A stretch of DNA of 64,000 nucleotides from Amoebidium appalachense (GCA_963693365.1 CAVNZM010000011.1:8928001-8992000), one strand, 5' to 3'. Positions 48,014 to 58,268 are shown, counted from the stretch's first letter. Translations and numbers: made by a program. The notes: generated by a model not told the origin, from the letters alone.

Positions 48014-48585
48014 GAGGAGTATGATAAACTAAAAGAACTTGAAAAAGGTCCTAGATTTAAAACAGAGGGACACACACCAGGTAAAGAAATAGAACCAACA
48101 GGGCTTTCTTTTTTTATTCAAAAATATCCGTAGTACCTAAACGTCCAAGGGCGGCGGGGGATCGATACAATACGGAATCGAAATCCGATCCGTGTGCGAT
48201 CGGCGATCAATCCGATCACTGCGATTGGCTAAGGCAAATTTGGCGCCAACTCCAAAGCACATTCACAAACGGCCGAATTCGTTCTGAAGTTCAGAGACAG
48301 GAACTGAAAACAACCCATTGCCCCTTGAATATAAGCGTCTAAATACGTATACACTGAAAGTTTTCCTTCTATATGTTGTATGGTTTGGTTTGGTTTGTGC
48401 ACATTGTTGGAAAGCGCCAGCGTCGAGTGGTGCTGCTAAATACACCACACTCTTTGTCCCCCTTATGCTCCATTCAACCTAACAGAGACCCTTAGGCTGA
48501 TGTTTCTTCTCTCTGATTGCTTTCAAATCATTTCAACAGCAGAAACACCTTAATTCCCTTCAAGCCCCCTGTGCCTTTATTACCA

Positions 48586-49818
48586 ATGTCATTGAAAATG
48601 AGCAGCGACAACAGCACTGCAAGGCTACAGCTTTTCAAAAGTCTAGAAACTAAACCCATAAGGGAACTGTGTGAAGAGGCAAACGCAGCACCGCAAGAGC
48701 TAAGGATGATTTATGGTAAGTCTACATGAAATGACCATGCATGCGTCGCTTGTGTGTAGTTAATTGGGACTGAAGGCGGGTGTGGAGGAGGGAAGGTAGG
48801 GGGGGGAGGGGGGGGACGGGTGTGTATGTGTTGTGTGTGTGGGGGGGGGGGGGGGGGGGAGTGGAGGGGGCAGGGAGGGGCAGGAGGGTCTTGTTGGTTG
48901 CGTGACTGCTGTGATTTCGGGAATTTTGTTGGTTGTGTGTGCTTGTGCGCGTGTGATTGTGCGTGCAGCATGTGCATCTCTGGTGCATGGTTGCGTGTGC
49001 ACGATCTGTTGTGTCTTGTTTCGTGCGTTACATCAAAGATGTTGTACACGCACGTATGTGTCTGGAATTCGAAGTGGCCCTTGTGTTTTTTTTGTCCCTG
49101 ATAGTTCTTTTTTTCGTTGTTGAGCATCTTCTGAGGGTCTTTTTTTTTTTCAAAGGCTTTTCTGTGCACGTGGATATTTGGAATCACGGTTCCCCTAACC
49201 TCATTGCCTGTGCTTGGTTATGTGCTTGTGGATGGAAAGCTTTTTGGAGTTCATATTTCTGGTTTCTCGTTAGAATAACGTTGTGTTTATGCACATCCTT
49301 CGTGCACGCACTGGTATTTTCCCTTCCTGTTTGTATGTTAGGCTGTCTCGTTAAGCCTTTCCTTTTCGTACCTGTAGCAGTATCTAACCCCCCTCCTCCC
49401 CCCCCCCCCCCCCCAAAAAAAAAAAACGCTTCCGATCTCTCCCTCCCTCCCCAGCCCTCAATCCCCAACACACACTCACATGCACGCACGCTCACACACA
49501 CACACGCACACGCACACACATGCACACACACACATGTACACATGCACCCAAACAAAACTCCCCTCTGCCTCAAGGAGTACAGTTACATTTACTTTTAACG
49601 GTGAAGCCAATTGCCCCTTCACACCTTTCCCCCTTGCCCCCCCCCCCCCCCCCCCCCCCCTCCCCCCCCTCCCCCCCCTCCCCCCCCCCCCCCCCCGCCC
49701 CCCCAAAAAAAAATGCTCAAGGCAGTTAATTGCGCTTAACGAAAATGAGCCCACTCACCCTGTTATCCATCTCCCGAAACATATGCACGTGAGCGTGCGC
49801 ACGAACGCGCACATACAC

Positions 49819-49867
<49 letters not shown>

Positions 49868-49969
49868 ACATGGATACACACAGCTGCGGCCATCCAGCTT
49901 CGCCAGGAACAAGATCTTCTTGTAGACACCTTTGCCACCATGCAACCACAGAAGAAACGAGAAAATTGA
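48586..49969 (+). CDS. Small protein of unknown function, 71 residues, 2 exons
   Basis: Exon 1 is 48586-48715 (ATG 48586; a second in-frame ATG lies at 48598) and ends in phase 1 at a consensus donor (TATG|GTAAGT). Exon 2 is 49884-49969, after CACACAG, starting with two bases that complete the codon and ending at TGA. The joined product includes LFKSLETKPIRELCEEANAA at about residues 18-37, then AAIQLRQEQDLLVDTFATMQ and a basic end PQKKREN. It is charged and probably helical, with no signal peptide or membrane segment; the family was not recognised. The 1.17-kb intron has the local style (G/C-runs, (AC)n just before the acceptor). A phase-compatible 26-bp alternative exon at 49575-49600 was noted but would break the second exon's frame. 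Confidence 0.6.
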
Positions 49970-50447
49970 GTTTTTATGTTCCATAAATCTAGCTAGTTGA
50001 AGGTGGGGTGTTTTGGGGGGAGAGGGAGAAGGGGGGGGGGGGGGTTTAATCGTGAATGAACTGGTTATACATCACAACACCAAACGTAGAGTTAGGGGTA
50101 ACTGATGCATGTATTATATAAGCCCAGAAACAAATATGTGCGGGGCATCCACAACGACATAACGTATCATATTCTTTTGGAAGATGCAGGTAGATGTTAC
50201 AGAGGGTATGCCCTTTTTTTTGATTGAAATATGTATCAGCGATATGGTTGTAATGGTTTTGGGTTTATGACAAATGGGGTGTTGACATATTGGTCGGAGC
50301 GAGCGGCCAATAAATGTGCAATGATGATCTTCACTCCGATATCAATATATGAATTCATGCCTCGAAATGCCAACCTTAACCTTCATAAAAAAATATACAT
50401 TCAGAGGCCATAAAGCGCATACCGTCTGGTGAGGCTTCATTTATCAT

Positions 50448-50503
<56 letters not shown>

Positions 50504-50897
50504 CATACAGTGTTCAGGTGTCTTTTTGGAATGCACTTGCTATTATAATGAACTCATGAAGTCTCAAGTTGCCTCCAAAGTATGCAGTGCATGCATACAT
50601 ACACCTCCATCGGTTGAATACTAGCCAAATAAAAAAACTTTGGGGAAAAAAAGGCTTCATTTCCATATGTACTATGAACTTGCTGGCCGGGAAGGAGGTA
50701 TATATCTTGCTGGTGCATATTCATAGTCTTATTTTTGCTTGTAAAAGCTTGTAATATTGTTAACAAAATTAAGTTATAATAGTGATGCGGCACCTCATCA
50801 CAGCATGTAACCATTTGAGTCATATATTTTACGGTACCCCCCCCCCGGGCCCCTCTCCCTCCTCCTCCCCTCATGGCCCCCTGCCGCTGCTCTTCAG

Positions 50898-51058
50898 TAA
50901 CTCCGAATCATGCACGTGTACGGGCTTCCATATATGTTGCTTTTCCAACCCAGGCTATCCGTGTATTCCTCGGTGATCATTTATGTACTATGATGCACAT
51001 ACCTGGGCCGCACCCTCCAGCCATGACTGACAACCCTCCATGTACTCATGTGTCATAA
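50898..51058 (+). other. Possible terminal exon, unrecognised
   Basis: After an acceptor (GCTCTTCAG at 50889-50897) one frame stays open for about 53 codons to TAA at 51058 and reads, for example, VRASIYVAFPTQAIRVFLGD and ends DNPPCTHVS. A C-run precedes it. The other two frames are also open for 25-30 codons, so the support is weak. Confidence 0.2.
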
Positions 51059-51389
51059 TTACAAGCACATGCATATATATATCTATACAGAGCCCCCCCT
51101 CCCTCTCCACCCCCCCCCCACCTCTCCCCCCTTCTTTCCTTTCCCCCCTTCTCCAGGGGATGTTATTCGGGGACGTCCTCGGGTGTTATAATTACTACTG
51201 TAACAGTGCATGCACATGGGATCCACACTATGATAGTTATGCATAGGCAAACTTGGACGGTACTGTATGATACAGAACATGCATTGCCAACTGAACTCAA
51301 ATTAAGGATCTTATGATCAAGGCGGGCTTGCAGGCAAGTGGGAGGGAAGGGGGTGGAGGGGGCGGTGGACTGAGAGTGGTGATGGTGGT

Positions 51390-51426
<37 letters not shown>

Positions 51427-51466
51427 ACCGGAGAGGGGGGTGGGGGGGGGGGGGGGGGGGGGGGAA

Positions 51467-51503
<37 letters not shown>

Positions 51504-51695
51504 GCTAATACTCAATGCTCTGAGCAACAAATAAAGGGTGGCGGTGGTAAGCTCAGACATATTCCTCTCACTACATAGAAGAGATAAGCTTGCACATGCA
51601 TACTGACGGTCACGGTTTACTAAACTGCCAGGTATATATGCCAAAGTTTCGTCTCTAGTTGTGCCAGCGTCTTGTTTGCATGACATCATATGCAT
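51504..51695 (-). other. Possible exon on the reverse strand
   Basis: From ATG 51695 the frame reads 64 residues of ordinary composition (for example DETLAYIPGSLVNRDRQYAC, ELTTATLYLLLRALSIS). It reaches GTG immediately before a sense-strand C-run, which is exactly the donor context of the proven genes here. No homology was recognised. Confidence 0.3.
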
Positions 51696-52241
51696 GGCGA
51701 GATCTATGAACAGACACAGATGCCGTACGCCATTAGAAATACCCCCGCCTTCAAGTGGGGCTTTTTAAATGAGAATTTGCACCATGTCCACATTTTGTTT
51801 TGAGTGGGAGTGGGGGGTGGGGGTTAAGGGGGCATATCTACAACAATTTATGCACGTGTAATATCACATGTACACTATGGCATTGCTCGCCTCTAATCAT
51901 TGCCCTTGCATACACGGTCTGTAGCTATGTCGCCGCCGAAATTTTAGGCATTATGTCAGTTTGATGTGATCACGAGGTCTAACTTACCATCCTTAAGGCG
52001 TCAGAGTAGGCAATTTGCTTTGCATTTATAGTGTACTCTCCTTTTTCTGATATATATATATACATATCCGAATCATATATATATAATGATATATAGATAT
52101 ATATTTTATGTGACCAGGGCCAACGCAAAGATCAACAGTGTTTCCGCTTAGGAACATTGATGCACAGCGCCGAAAACAAACAATTCGAGCAGCGAGATCA
52201 TCAGTAACATTTCTTGGTGGGGCTGCGGAGGGGGATGGGGG

Positions 52242-52286
<45 letters not shown>

Positions 52287-52435
52287 CTGCTGGCTAATGG
52301 TCGTTAATTGTCAACTGCAGCTGTGAATGCTTATGGGTGGGTAAGCATGTGTGTAGTGTACACTTGCAGTGCACACATGTGAACATATGAATGCGAATAA
52401 ACACACAGCCCGGGTTTTGTGTTTTTTTAAATTTG

Positions 52436-52475
<40 letters not shown>

Positions 52476-52602
52476 CGATGTGTGTGCAATCGAATGTAGC
52501 CCTGCATCTTAACTGAACGGTAAAAACTTGTTCGACTGTGAACTTGAACGAACAACCAACCGGAGACATCACAACACAAACATGATGATTGCATAGTTGT
52601 AC

Positions 52603-52692
52603 TTAGTTCCTAAGTAAAACAGCATGCATATGCCCTTTTGTAGCCTGCTGGTTTTGTCCGACTCCATAGGAATTCATGTTCGCCTGTGTGAC

Positions 52693-52787
<95 letters not shown>

Positions 52788-52893
52788 CGGGGGGGGAGGG
52801 GATGGGTAATTCCCCTTGGGTGTTAAATACTTGCGTTACTTCCAAATTCCCCTCCCCTCCCTCATCATTCACACCGGTGAAGAACGAATTCAT
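52603..52893 (-). other. Possible two-exon fragment on the reverse strand
   Basis: MNSFFTGVNDEGGEGNLEVT at 52893 and, beyond a sense-strand (AC)n run ending in CACAG, the stretch MNSYGVGQNQQATKGHMHAV with a stop at 52603. The arrangement matches the local intron style, but no clear donor was found and no family was recognised. Confidence 0.2.
52693..52786 (+). repeat. (GT)n microsatellite, ~94 bp
   Basis: Pure GT run flanked by ACACTGTG and TTTCGGGGGG. Confidence 0.95.
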
Positions 52894-53362
52894 AAAAGAA
52901 TTTCAAAACTCGGAAAAAAAAGAAGAAAAGAAAAGAAAGCCTCCAGAAAGAAAAGATAATGAACCGCGCCACATGAAAGTTTAACACCAATTAACTCTTT
53001 GTACACTACTAGGCTTTAAATGTCCCCCCTCCCCCCCCCCCCCCCCTCCCTCCCCCCCCCCCCTTCCCCCCCCCCTCCCCCCCCCCCCCCCCTTGCCCCC
53101 CTTGGGATGCAGGCAAGACTTCGACACGCACGTGAAATTTGCGTGTGACACAAGTGCAACTGACATGTACATGTGTGTGTGTGCGATATTAGACTAAGTG
53201 AATGTGCGTAAGGGTGTGTGTGTGTGCACGTGTGTGCGAGTGTGTGTGACTGTGTGTTTCCTTGTATGTAGCGGGATTGCCTGGCTTGTAGATGTATTCT
53301 TCGATATATTTTTGTGCGTGCGTGTGTTCATTTTTATTTCTGTTTGGCGCGACGGGCCCTAA

Positions 53363-53439
<77 letters not shown>

Positions 53440-53547
53440 CGGGGAGATCTCCAGAGTGGGGAGAGGGGGGAGGAGAGAGGCCCGGGGGAGAGATGTTATG
53501 TGACTGTGCGAAAGTGGTCAGGCTCCAAAAAGGGGCAGGCAGCTGAG

Positions 53548-53618
53548 CGGGGTGCAGGGACTCGAACCCGCGCGCACCGAGACGCTTGGTGAGGCGCCTT
53601 GACCGCTCAGCCACCCCG
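53548..53618 (-). tRNA. tRNA-like sequence (tRNA pseudogene or SINE head)
   Basis: On the - strand, 71 nt start CGGGGTG and end CACCCCG, a perfect 7-bp acceptor-like pairing. They contain an RNA polymerase III A box (TGGCTGAGCGG) and a B box (GGTTCGAGTCC). The D-arm GCGGTCAAGGCG is typical of Leu/Ser-type tRNAs. The T-stem pairs poorly (GCGGG against CCCTG) and no clean 5-bp anticodon stem can be drawn, so a functional tRNA is doubtful. A pseudogene or the head of a tRNA-derived short interspersed element is more likely. A G-run lies about 100-160 bp away on the + strand. Confidence 0.45.
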
Positions 53619-53988
53619 GATCTCCGTTATGAGGTGGATATGTTATGACTCCTATTTGAGCTTTCGCCTCGCTCCTGATTGGTCCTTGGTGAGGGACATT
53701 AGCCTTATAGGGCTATTTGGGTGTAAGCCCATTCGCTGTTATGACCTGGATAGCCAGGCTGGGTGAAGCCTGGCAGATCACACTGCACATCAGGACAGTG
53801 TGGGTCCATAACAAGGGGAGAGGGGGGGGGGGGGGGGGGGGGGGGGAGGAGGGGGGGGGGGGGGGGGGAGGGGGGGGGAGGGGGGAGGGGGGGGGAGGGG
53901 GGGGGGGGGGGGGGGGGGGGGGGCTCAGGCCGGGGGGAGGGGAGCTGTTCACATGCATGATATCGATACCTGCAATAATTCTGTGTTC

Positions 53989-54807
53989 TTGCTTCATTCT
54001 GATTGGTTGTCACACCACGGGGTTTCCCGATTGTTCTTCCAATGATATTTTCTATCACTATCGACAGTTCTCCAACATTAGAACAGAAAACGGTTTATAC
54101 CCAGATGGCCAGATGGCCAGATCAAATTCAGTGTGTGAAAAGAGGTGGATAAAACGGGATAAAACGGGGAGTCAAAATGATCTAACCATCTGGCCATGTG
54201 GCCATATAATAGCAAATCACTAGCATGTAAGACACTCACTGCCACCACTGGGGGGCCGTGGTTCCGGCAGCAGGGGGGGCAGGGGGGGCAGGGGAGGCAC
54301 ACGTGCAGGGGGGCTGGGGGGGGGGGGCAGCGCTGGGGGGATGCCACCACTGGGGGGCCTGGTTCCGGCAGGAGGGGGGGCACACGTGCAGGGGAGGCAG
54401 GGGAGCAGGGGAGAGACTCACTGCATGAAAAAATGTTATGTATGCATATGGCCAGGCCGGTCACGTATACTAAGAGACTCCACTGGGGGCCTGGTTCCGG
54501 CAGGAGGGGGGGCAGGGGGGCAGGGGGGGCAGGGGGGGGGAGCAGGGGGGGGGGGGGGGGGGCACACGTGCAGGGGGGCAGGGGGGGGGGCAGGTTTTTT
54601 ATGTGGGCTTGTGCTTATGGCAATGGGTCGTAGATTTCACCCTGTTTTTGCAGGGATTGCCAGCATTGGTTTTGCCCTGGCAGTACCCATTTTGGTATAA
54701 ACCGTTTTCTGTTCTAATGTTGGAGAACTGTCGATAGTGATAGAAAATATCATTGGAAGAACAATCGGGAAACCCCGTGGTGTGACAACCAATCAGAATG
54801 AAGCAAT
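53989..54807. mobile_element. Non-autonomous element with ~114-bp terminal inverted repeats
   Basis: The left arm 53989-54102 (TTGCTTCATTCTGATTGGTT ... CGGTTTATACC) and right arm 54694-54807 (its reverse complement, ending AACCAATCAGAATGAAGCAA) match base for base as far as compared. The 590-bp interior has no transposase. It holds short imperfect inverted copies of CCAGATGGCCAGATGGCCAG and a G-rich block with repeated CACACGTGCAGGGG and CTGGTTCCGGCAG(G/C)A units. No clear target-site duplication was seen. The right end is followed after no more than one base by the palindrome at 54808. Confidence 0.8.
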
Positions 54808-55195
54808 ATTGGGATATTCGGGTTGGTTGTAAGGTTTTCGGGTCGGGCCGAAGGCCCTAACGGGCCGCAGGCCCGCTTATTGGGCCGCTAGGCCCTAGGC
54901 CTGGGGCCCCGGGGACCGGGGGCCTCCCCCACCCACGCGGGCCACCCCCCGGCCCGGCCCGGCCCGCGGGGGCCGGAGGGGGGGGGGGGGGGGGTTAGCA
55001 GCGGCTGCTAACCCCCCCCCCCCCCCCTGGGCCCCCGCGGGCCGGGCCGGGCCGGGGGGTGGCCCGCGTGGGTGGGGAGGCCCCCGGTCCCCGGGGCCCC
55101 AGGCCTAGGGCCTAGCGGCCCAATAAGCGGGCCTGCGGCCCGTTGGGGCCTTCGGCCCGACCCGAAAACCTTACAACCAACCCGAATATCCCAAT
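54808..55195. repeat. 388-bp GC-rich near-perfect palindrome
   Basis: The left arm begins ATTGGGATATTCGGGTTGGT and the right arm ends with its reverse complement, ACCAACCCGAATATCCCAAT. The arms meet at GTTAGCAGCGGCTGCTAAC (54994-55012). Within the arms GGGCCGCTAGGCCCTAGGCC and its partner, and the GGCCCGGCCCGGCCC blocks, pair fully. Only small differences occur, such as homopolymer length and CCTAACGGGCC against GGCCCGTTGGGGCC. Each arm is about 190 bp. Transcribed, it would form a very stable hairpin. Confidence 0.95.
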
Positions 55196-55851
55196 CGGTC
55201 TGGAGTTCGTGGGTTGCCCCGTTCAAGTACGTCATAGTGAGGTCAGCGTGATGTAATGTGCTATTTTTAGATCGACGTCTGCTTAATTGGGTGAACCCCC
55301 AATTTAGGTTATCCAATCAGAACGACAGAACGTTTGAGAATACTCAATGCATTAAAAACCCACTTCCGGTCCGATCCGGTCTGGTCCGACCCTCTTGGAC
55401 CGCGGTCTGGTCTGGTTCGGTTTGAACAGTAGAGATTGCGCAATCACGTGGCCATGGCAGTCATGGTATCAGGGATATGATATGCTTAACACGTGAACAT
55501 GTTGGCTAATATCAATAATAAATTGACTTGGAAGACAACATGAAATTGCGTGTGTATGTTGTGTATGCGTGCGTTAACGCTGTGTGTGTGTGTTTGTGTG
55601 TGCGCAGATATTCACACACAGCGTATATGCATGTACATATGCTATATATAAATGGGGGTTTACGCTGTTTACTCGAGGCAAAGAGAACCAGTCTCAGGTA
55701 TGGGGGGGGGGGGGGTTTGCTCGGAATATCCCCTCAGCGGTATATCATGATCACGTACATAGATGTCGGGTGGTGACTATATATCAGGGTTTACTTTCTC
55801 TACGAGACACCATAAAGACTACAAGGAGAAATCAATTAGTTGGGGTTCCCC

Positions 55852-55888
<37 letters not shown>

Positions 55889-56804
55889 TATATAAATGCA
55901 TTCAATTGTCCTGTATATATCTAAAATCCTTTGATAATATGGGTGAAATAGATCATTGTAGTTATGTCCATTCTCTCTGAGTGTTTGTGCAAATAATGCG
56001 TGATAGGATGGTGTATGTACCATAACATATGGTTACGCCAACGAAAATTGCTTTGTACTTGCACCTTGTAGGTTGTCAACCTCTAGTTTACTACACAAGA
56101 CCGTCTGACACGGCCAAGGCCACTCGAGATATAAGAGAGAACCACATTTATGTATATATATCCGAAGGCTGGGTCAGGACCGGCCGACAAGGGCCGTGAC
56201 GGCTCGTCCGGTGTGGCCTCTTGGACCGCGGTCCAACGGGCCGGACCGAACCGCTAATGCATTGAGAATGCCGTAGCCAACCCGGCTGCCAGGTGCGACC
56301 GGCGAGTGGCCGACCGGGTGATTCGAGTCTTCTCCTGTTACAGGTGCCTGTACCGTCTAAGAAGTAAACGGGCTTTTGGATATTATGTAAATCAGGAAAA
56401 AAATTCGTTCAAAGTAAAACCAGAAATCAGTCCTTCTTTTTTTTTTTTTTTGCTGATGTTGCTACATAGAACTAGTATCTCGCGAGTGGGGACTGCCCGG
56501 CCCAACGCCTCCGTTAACGTTTGTAGGGGCCTTGCACCGACGTAGGGTCACTCTGCCATCTCATGAACCATGGATTAATACGATAAAACAATAACCAATG
56601 ATAATATCAAGGTGTTTCCAAGATTTTCAAGCGTCAAACCGACCTAAAATGAAAGGGGAACTGCTTGTACTGTAGTGGGCAGCCCGCGGGCAGCCCCCCA
56701 CGCAACTACATTCTTTCGTGACTACATTCTTTCGTGCCGCGTTTTATCCAATTACAATTTGTTCGTTTGCGCGTTTTGATTGGTAGAAGTGATCTTCTCG
56801 GAAC
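55196..56804. other. Region between the palindrome and the cysteine-rich gene
   Basis: Complex sequence. It includes a GC-rich block with GGTCCGATCCGGTCTGGTCC and CTCTTGGACCGCGGTC at 55365-55425, a related block at 56190-56255, the left ~93-bp direct repeat (55654), poly-T (55854-55885) and a short direct repeat of ACTACATTCTTTCGTG (56705-56735). No coding exon was recognised. Confidence 0.5.
55654..55747 (+). repeat. Left copy of a ~90-bp direct repeat flanking the cysteine-rich gene
   Basis: GGGGTTTACGCTGTTTACTC, GAGGCAAAGAG, CCAGTCTCAGGTATGGGGG, TTTGCTCGGAATATCCCCTC and AGCGGTATATCA all recur in the same order and orientation at 57815-57902. Confidence 0.9.
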
Positions 56805-56810
56805 TATATA
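56748..56810 (+). promoter_or_regulatory. Predicted promoter of the cysteine-rich gene
   Basis: CCAAT at 56748-56752, an inverted CCAAT (ATTGG) at 56779-56783, and a TATA-like TATATA at 56805-56810, 58 bp before the ATG. Element order and spacing fit an RNA polymerase II promoter with a short 5' leader. No initiator was identified. Confidence 0.5.
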
Positions 56811-56867
56811 GTCAGCTCAAAATCGTTTCAAACCACATCAGTCACTCTAGTTCATCTCAACAGCAAC

Positions 56868-57809
56868 ATGAAGATGCTTTCAACCATCGCTCTCTTCACC
56901 ACCCTCGTGTGGTGCGCGGCAGCCGCTCCCATGGGTCGTCCTCCTTCTTCAGGAGCCAATACGGACGTTTCAAACACGGACATGCCCGGTCGCGGCGGCC
57001 CAGGCGCCGGCCGCGAAGGGCCATCCGGGATGATGGGTGCAGCCGGTGGGCCTGAAATGGGTGGGCCTATGGGCATGCATCCTCACCTCAACATCAGCAG
57101 CGAGTGCCTTGCCGCCATCAACACAACATGCAGCGCATGCCCCGCACCTCCCACAGGCGGTCCCATGCAGCCGCCCTCTGGGGACGGTCCGCGCCGCGGT
57201 GGCCACGGACACGGGCCTGCACCGTTCAACAACACACAGATGAACACGTGTTTTGAGTGCATGCAGACACACAGCGATGACCTCATTTCTGCCGGCTGCG
57301 ACCACCTCAAGTGCCCTGCCGCCATTGCGGCTACCTGCCCGGACTGCCCACGCCCAGGTGCAAACGACAGCTGCCGTGCTGTCTGTGAGGAAAACCGCAA
57401 CAGCACGGAATGCAGGGAGTGCCGCGACAAGTGCCGTAAATGCATCGACGAGAACACAGACGACCTCATTGCTGCCGGCTGCAAGGAGCTTGCTTGCGCA
57501 AAAATCATCAACACCACATGCCCTGACTGTGTCCCCGATGATAAATGCCGTGCTGCATGCGATTTGGATCGCAACAGTGGCGAGTGCACACAGTGCCACA
57601 CCAAGCGCACGGCATGCGAATCGTGTCTGACTGAAAACAATTCCACTCTGGCTGATGCAGGGTGCCCCCGGCCCCACGACCCCAAGGGGAGTGACTTCGA
57701 CATGGGTGGTGATATAGGAAAGGGTGGTAGGGGTGATATGGGTGGTAAGGCCGGTGGTATGGGTGGTATGGGTGCTCCCATGCAGGGTGAAAATGCACAA
57801 TCGCAGTAA
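56868..57809 (+). CDS. Secreted cysteine-rich repeat protein, intronless, 313 residues
   Basis: Single open frame, ATG 56868 to TAA 57809. It starts with a clear signal peptide (MKMLSTIALFTTLVWCAAAA, cleavage near A20-P21), then a Gly/Met/Pro-rich segment (about 25-72). Three cysteine-rich repeats follow, with the partly shared pattern C-x2-C, SDDLISAGCDHLKC or TDDLIAAGCKELAC, TCPDC, CRAVCEENRNSTECRECRDK or CRAACDLDRNSGECTQCHTK. The tail is Gly/Met-rich (GGMGGMGAPM). N-glycosylation sequons NISS, NTTC, NNTQ, NSTE and NNST fit an extracellular or cell-wall protein. No known family was recognised. It is the only gene here without introns, and its GC-rich coding sequence contrasts with its surroundings. 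It is flanked by ~90-bp direct repeats (55654, 57815). Long opposite-strand frames are shadows of this gene. Confidence 0.88.
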   Translation: MKMLSTIALFTTLVWCAAAAPMGRPPSSGANTDVSNTDMPGRGGPGAGREGPSGMMGAAGGPEMGGPMGMHPHLNISSECLAAINTTCSACPAPPTGGPMQPPSGDGPRRGGHGHGPAPFNNTQMNTCFECMQTHSDDLISAGCDHLKCPAAIAATCPDCPRPGANDSCRAVCEENRNSTECRECRDKCRKCIDENTDDLIAAGCKELACAKIINTTCPDCVPDDKCRAACDLDRNSGECTQCHTKRTACESCLTENNSTLADAGCPRPHDPKGSDFDMGGDIGKGGRGDMGGKAGGMGGMGAPMQGENAQSQ

Positions 57810-57814
57810 ATGTT

Positions 57815-57902
57815 GGGGTTTACGCTGTTTACTCGAGGCAAAGAGAGACCAGTCTCAGGTATGGGGGGCTTTTGCTCGGAATATCCCCTCAGCGGTATAT
57901 CA
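57815..57902 (+). repeat. Right copy of the ~90-bp direct repeat
   Basis: Begins six bases after the stop codon and ends at GCGGTATATCA. Differences from the left copy are a GA insertion (AAAGAGAGACC against AAAGAGAACC) and homopolymer length after GTATGGGG. AACCCTAAACCCTAAA follows directly. Confidence 0.9.
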
Positions 57903-58268
57903 AACCCTAAACCCTAAATGTTGGTATCAGCTAGGTACTGTAGCTAGCTTAAAGCTCGGTGGATTGTTTACTGAATATCTTTGCCAAATTTTAAATTAAG
58001 TTAATGCACTTGATTGGCCTACGTAGGTGCTGAGCGCCTAAGTATGCCACGGACATTCAGTGTTCGTTAGTGTTGTTTCTTTAACTTTGCCCCCAATATC
58101 TTCTGAGGTAAGTGTACAACAGAACCGAGCAGGCTGGCACTGTTACGGAAAGATAATATGAAAAAACACTGAGTAAATAATAATAAAAAACCCTTAAACG
58201 GAAAGATAATATGAAAAAACACTGAGTAAAAAATAAAAACCCTTAAACATAAATAAACAATTACTTGA

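Larger units (their letters stand above)
49970..53547. other. Region with possible unrecognised exons
   Basis: G-runs at 50451-50501, 51391-51425, 51437-51500 and 52237-52286; poly-T at 52438-52472; (GT)n at 52693-52786; a C-rich tract at 53022-53100. AT-rich complex sequence lies at 50040-50440, 50520-50830 and 51800-52200, including (AT)n at 52060-52110. Possible exons are listed separately; no family was recognised. Confidence 0.4.

Noticed and set aside
50230-50413. 60-residue + strand frame starting MYQRYGCNGFGFM
   Set aside because: AT-rich, no splice sites in register with neighbours and no recognisable motif; treated as chance.
56970-57841. Two long - strand frames (276 and 252 residues) opposite the cysteine-rich gene
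   Set aside because: They overlap the + strand gene entirely, lack a signal or domain, and arise from its GC-rich codon use. Signal peptide, promoter boxes and cysteine periodicity support the + strand.
57903-57918. AACCCTAAACCCTAAA as a telomere
   Set aside because: Only two repeats, flanked by ordinary sequence; at most an interstitial telomere-like motif.
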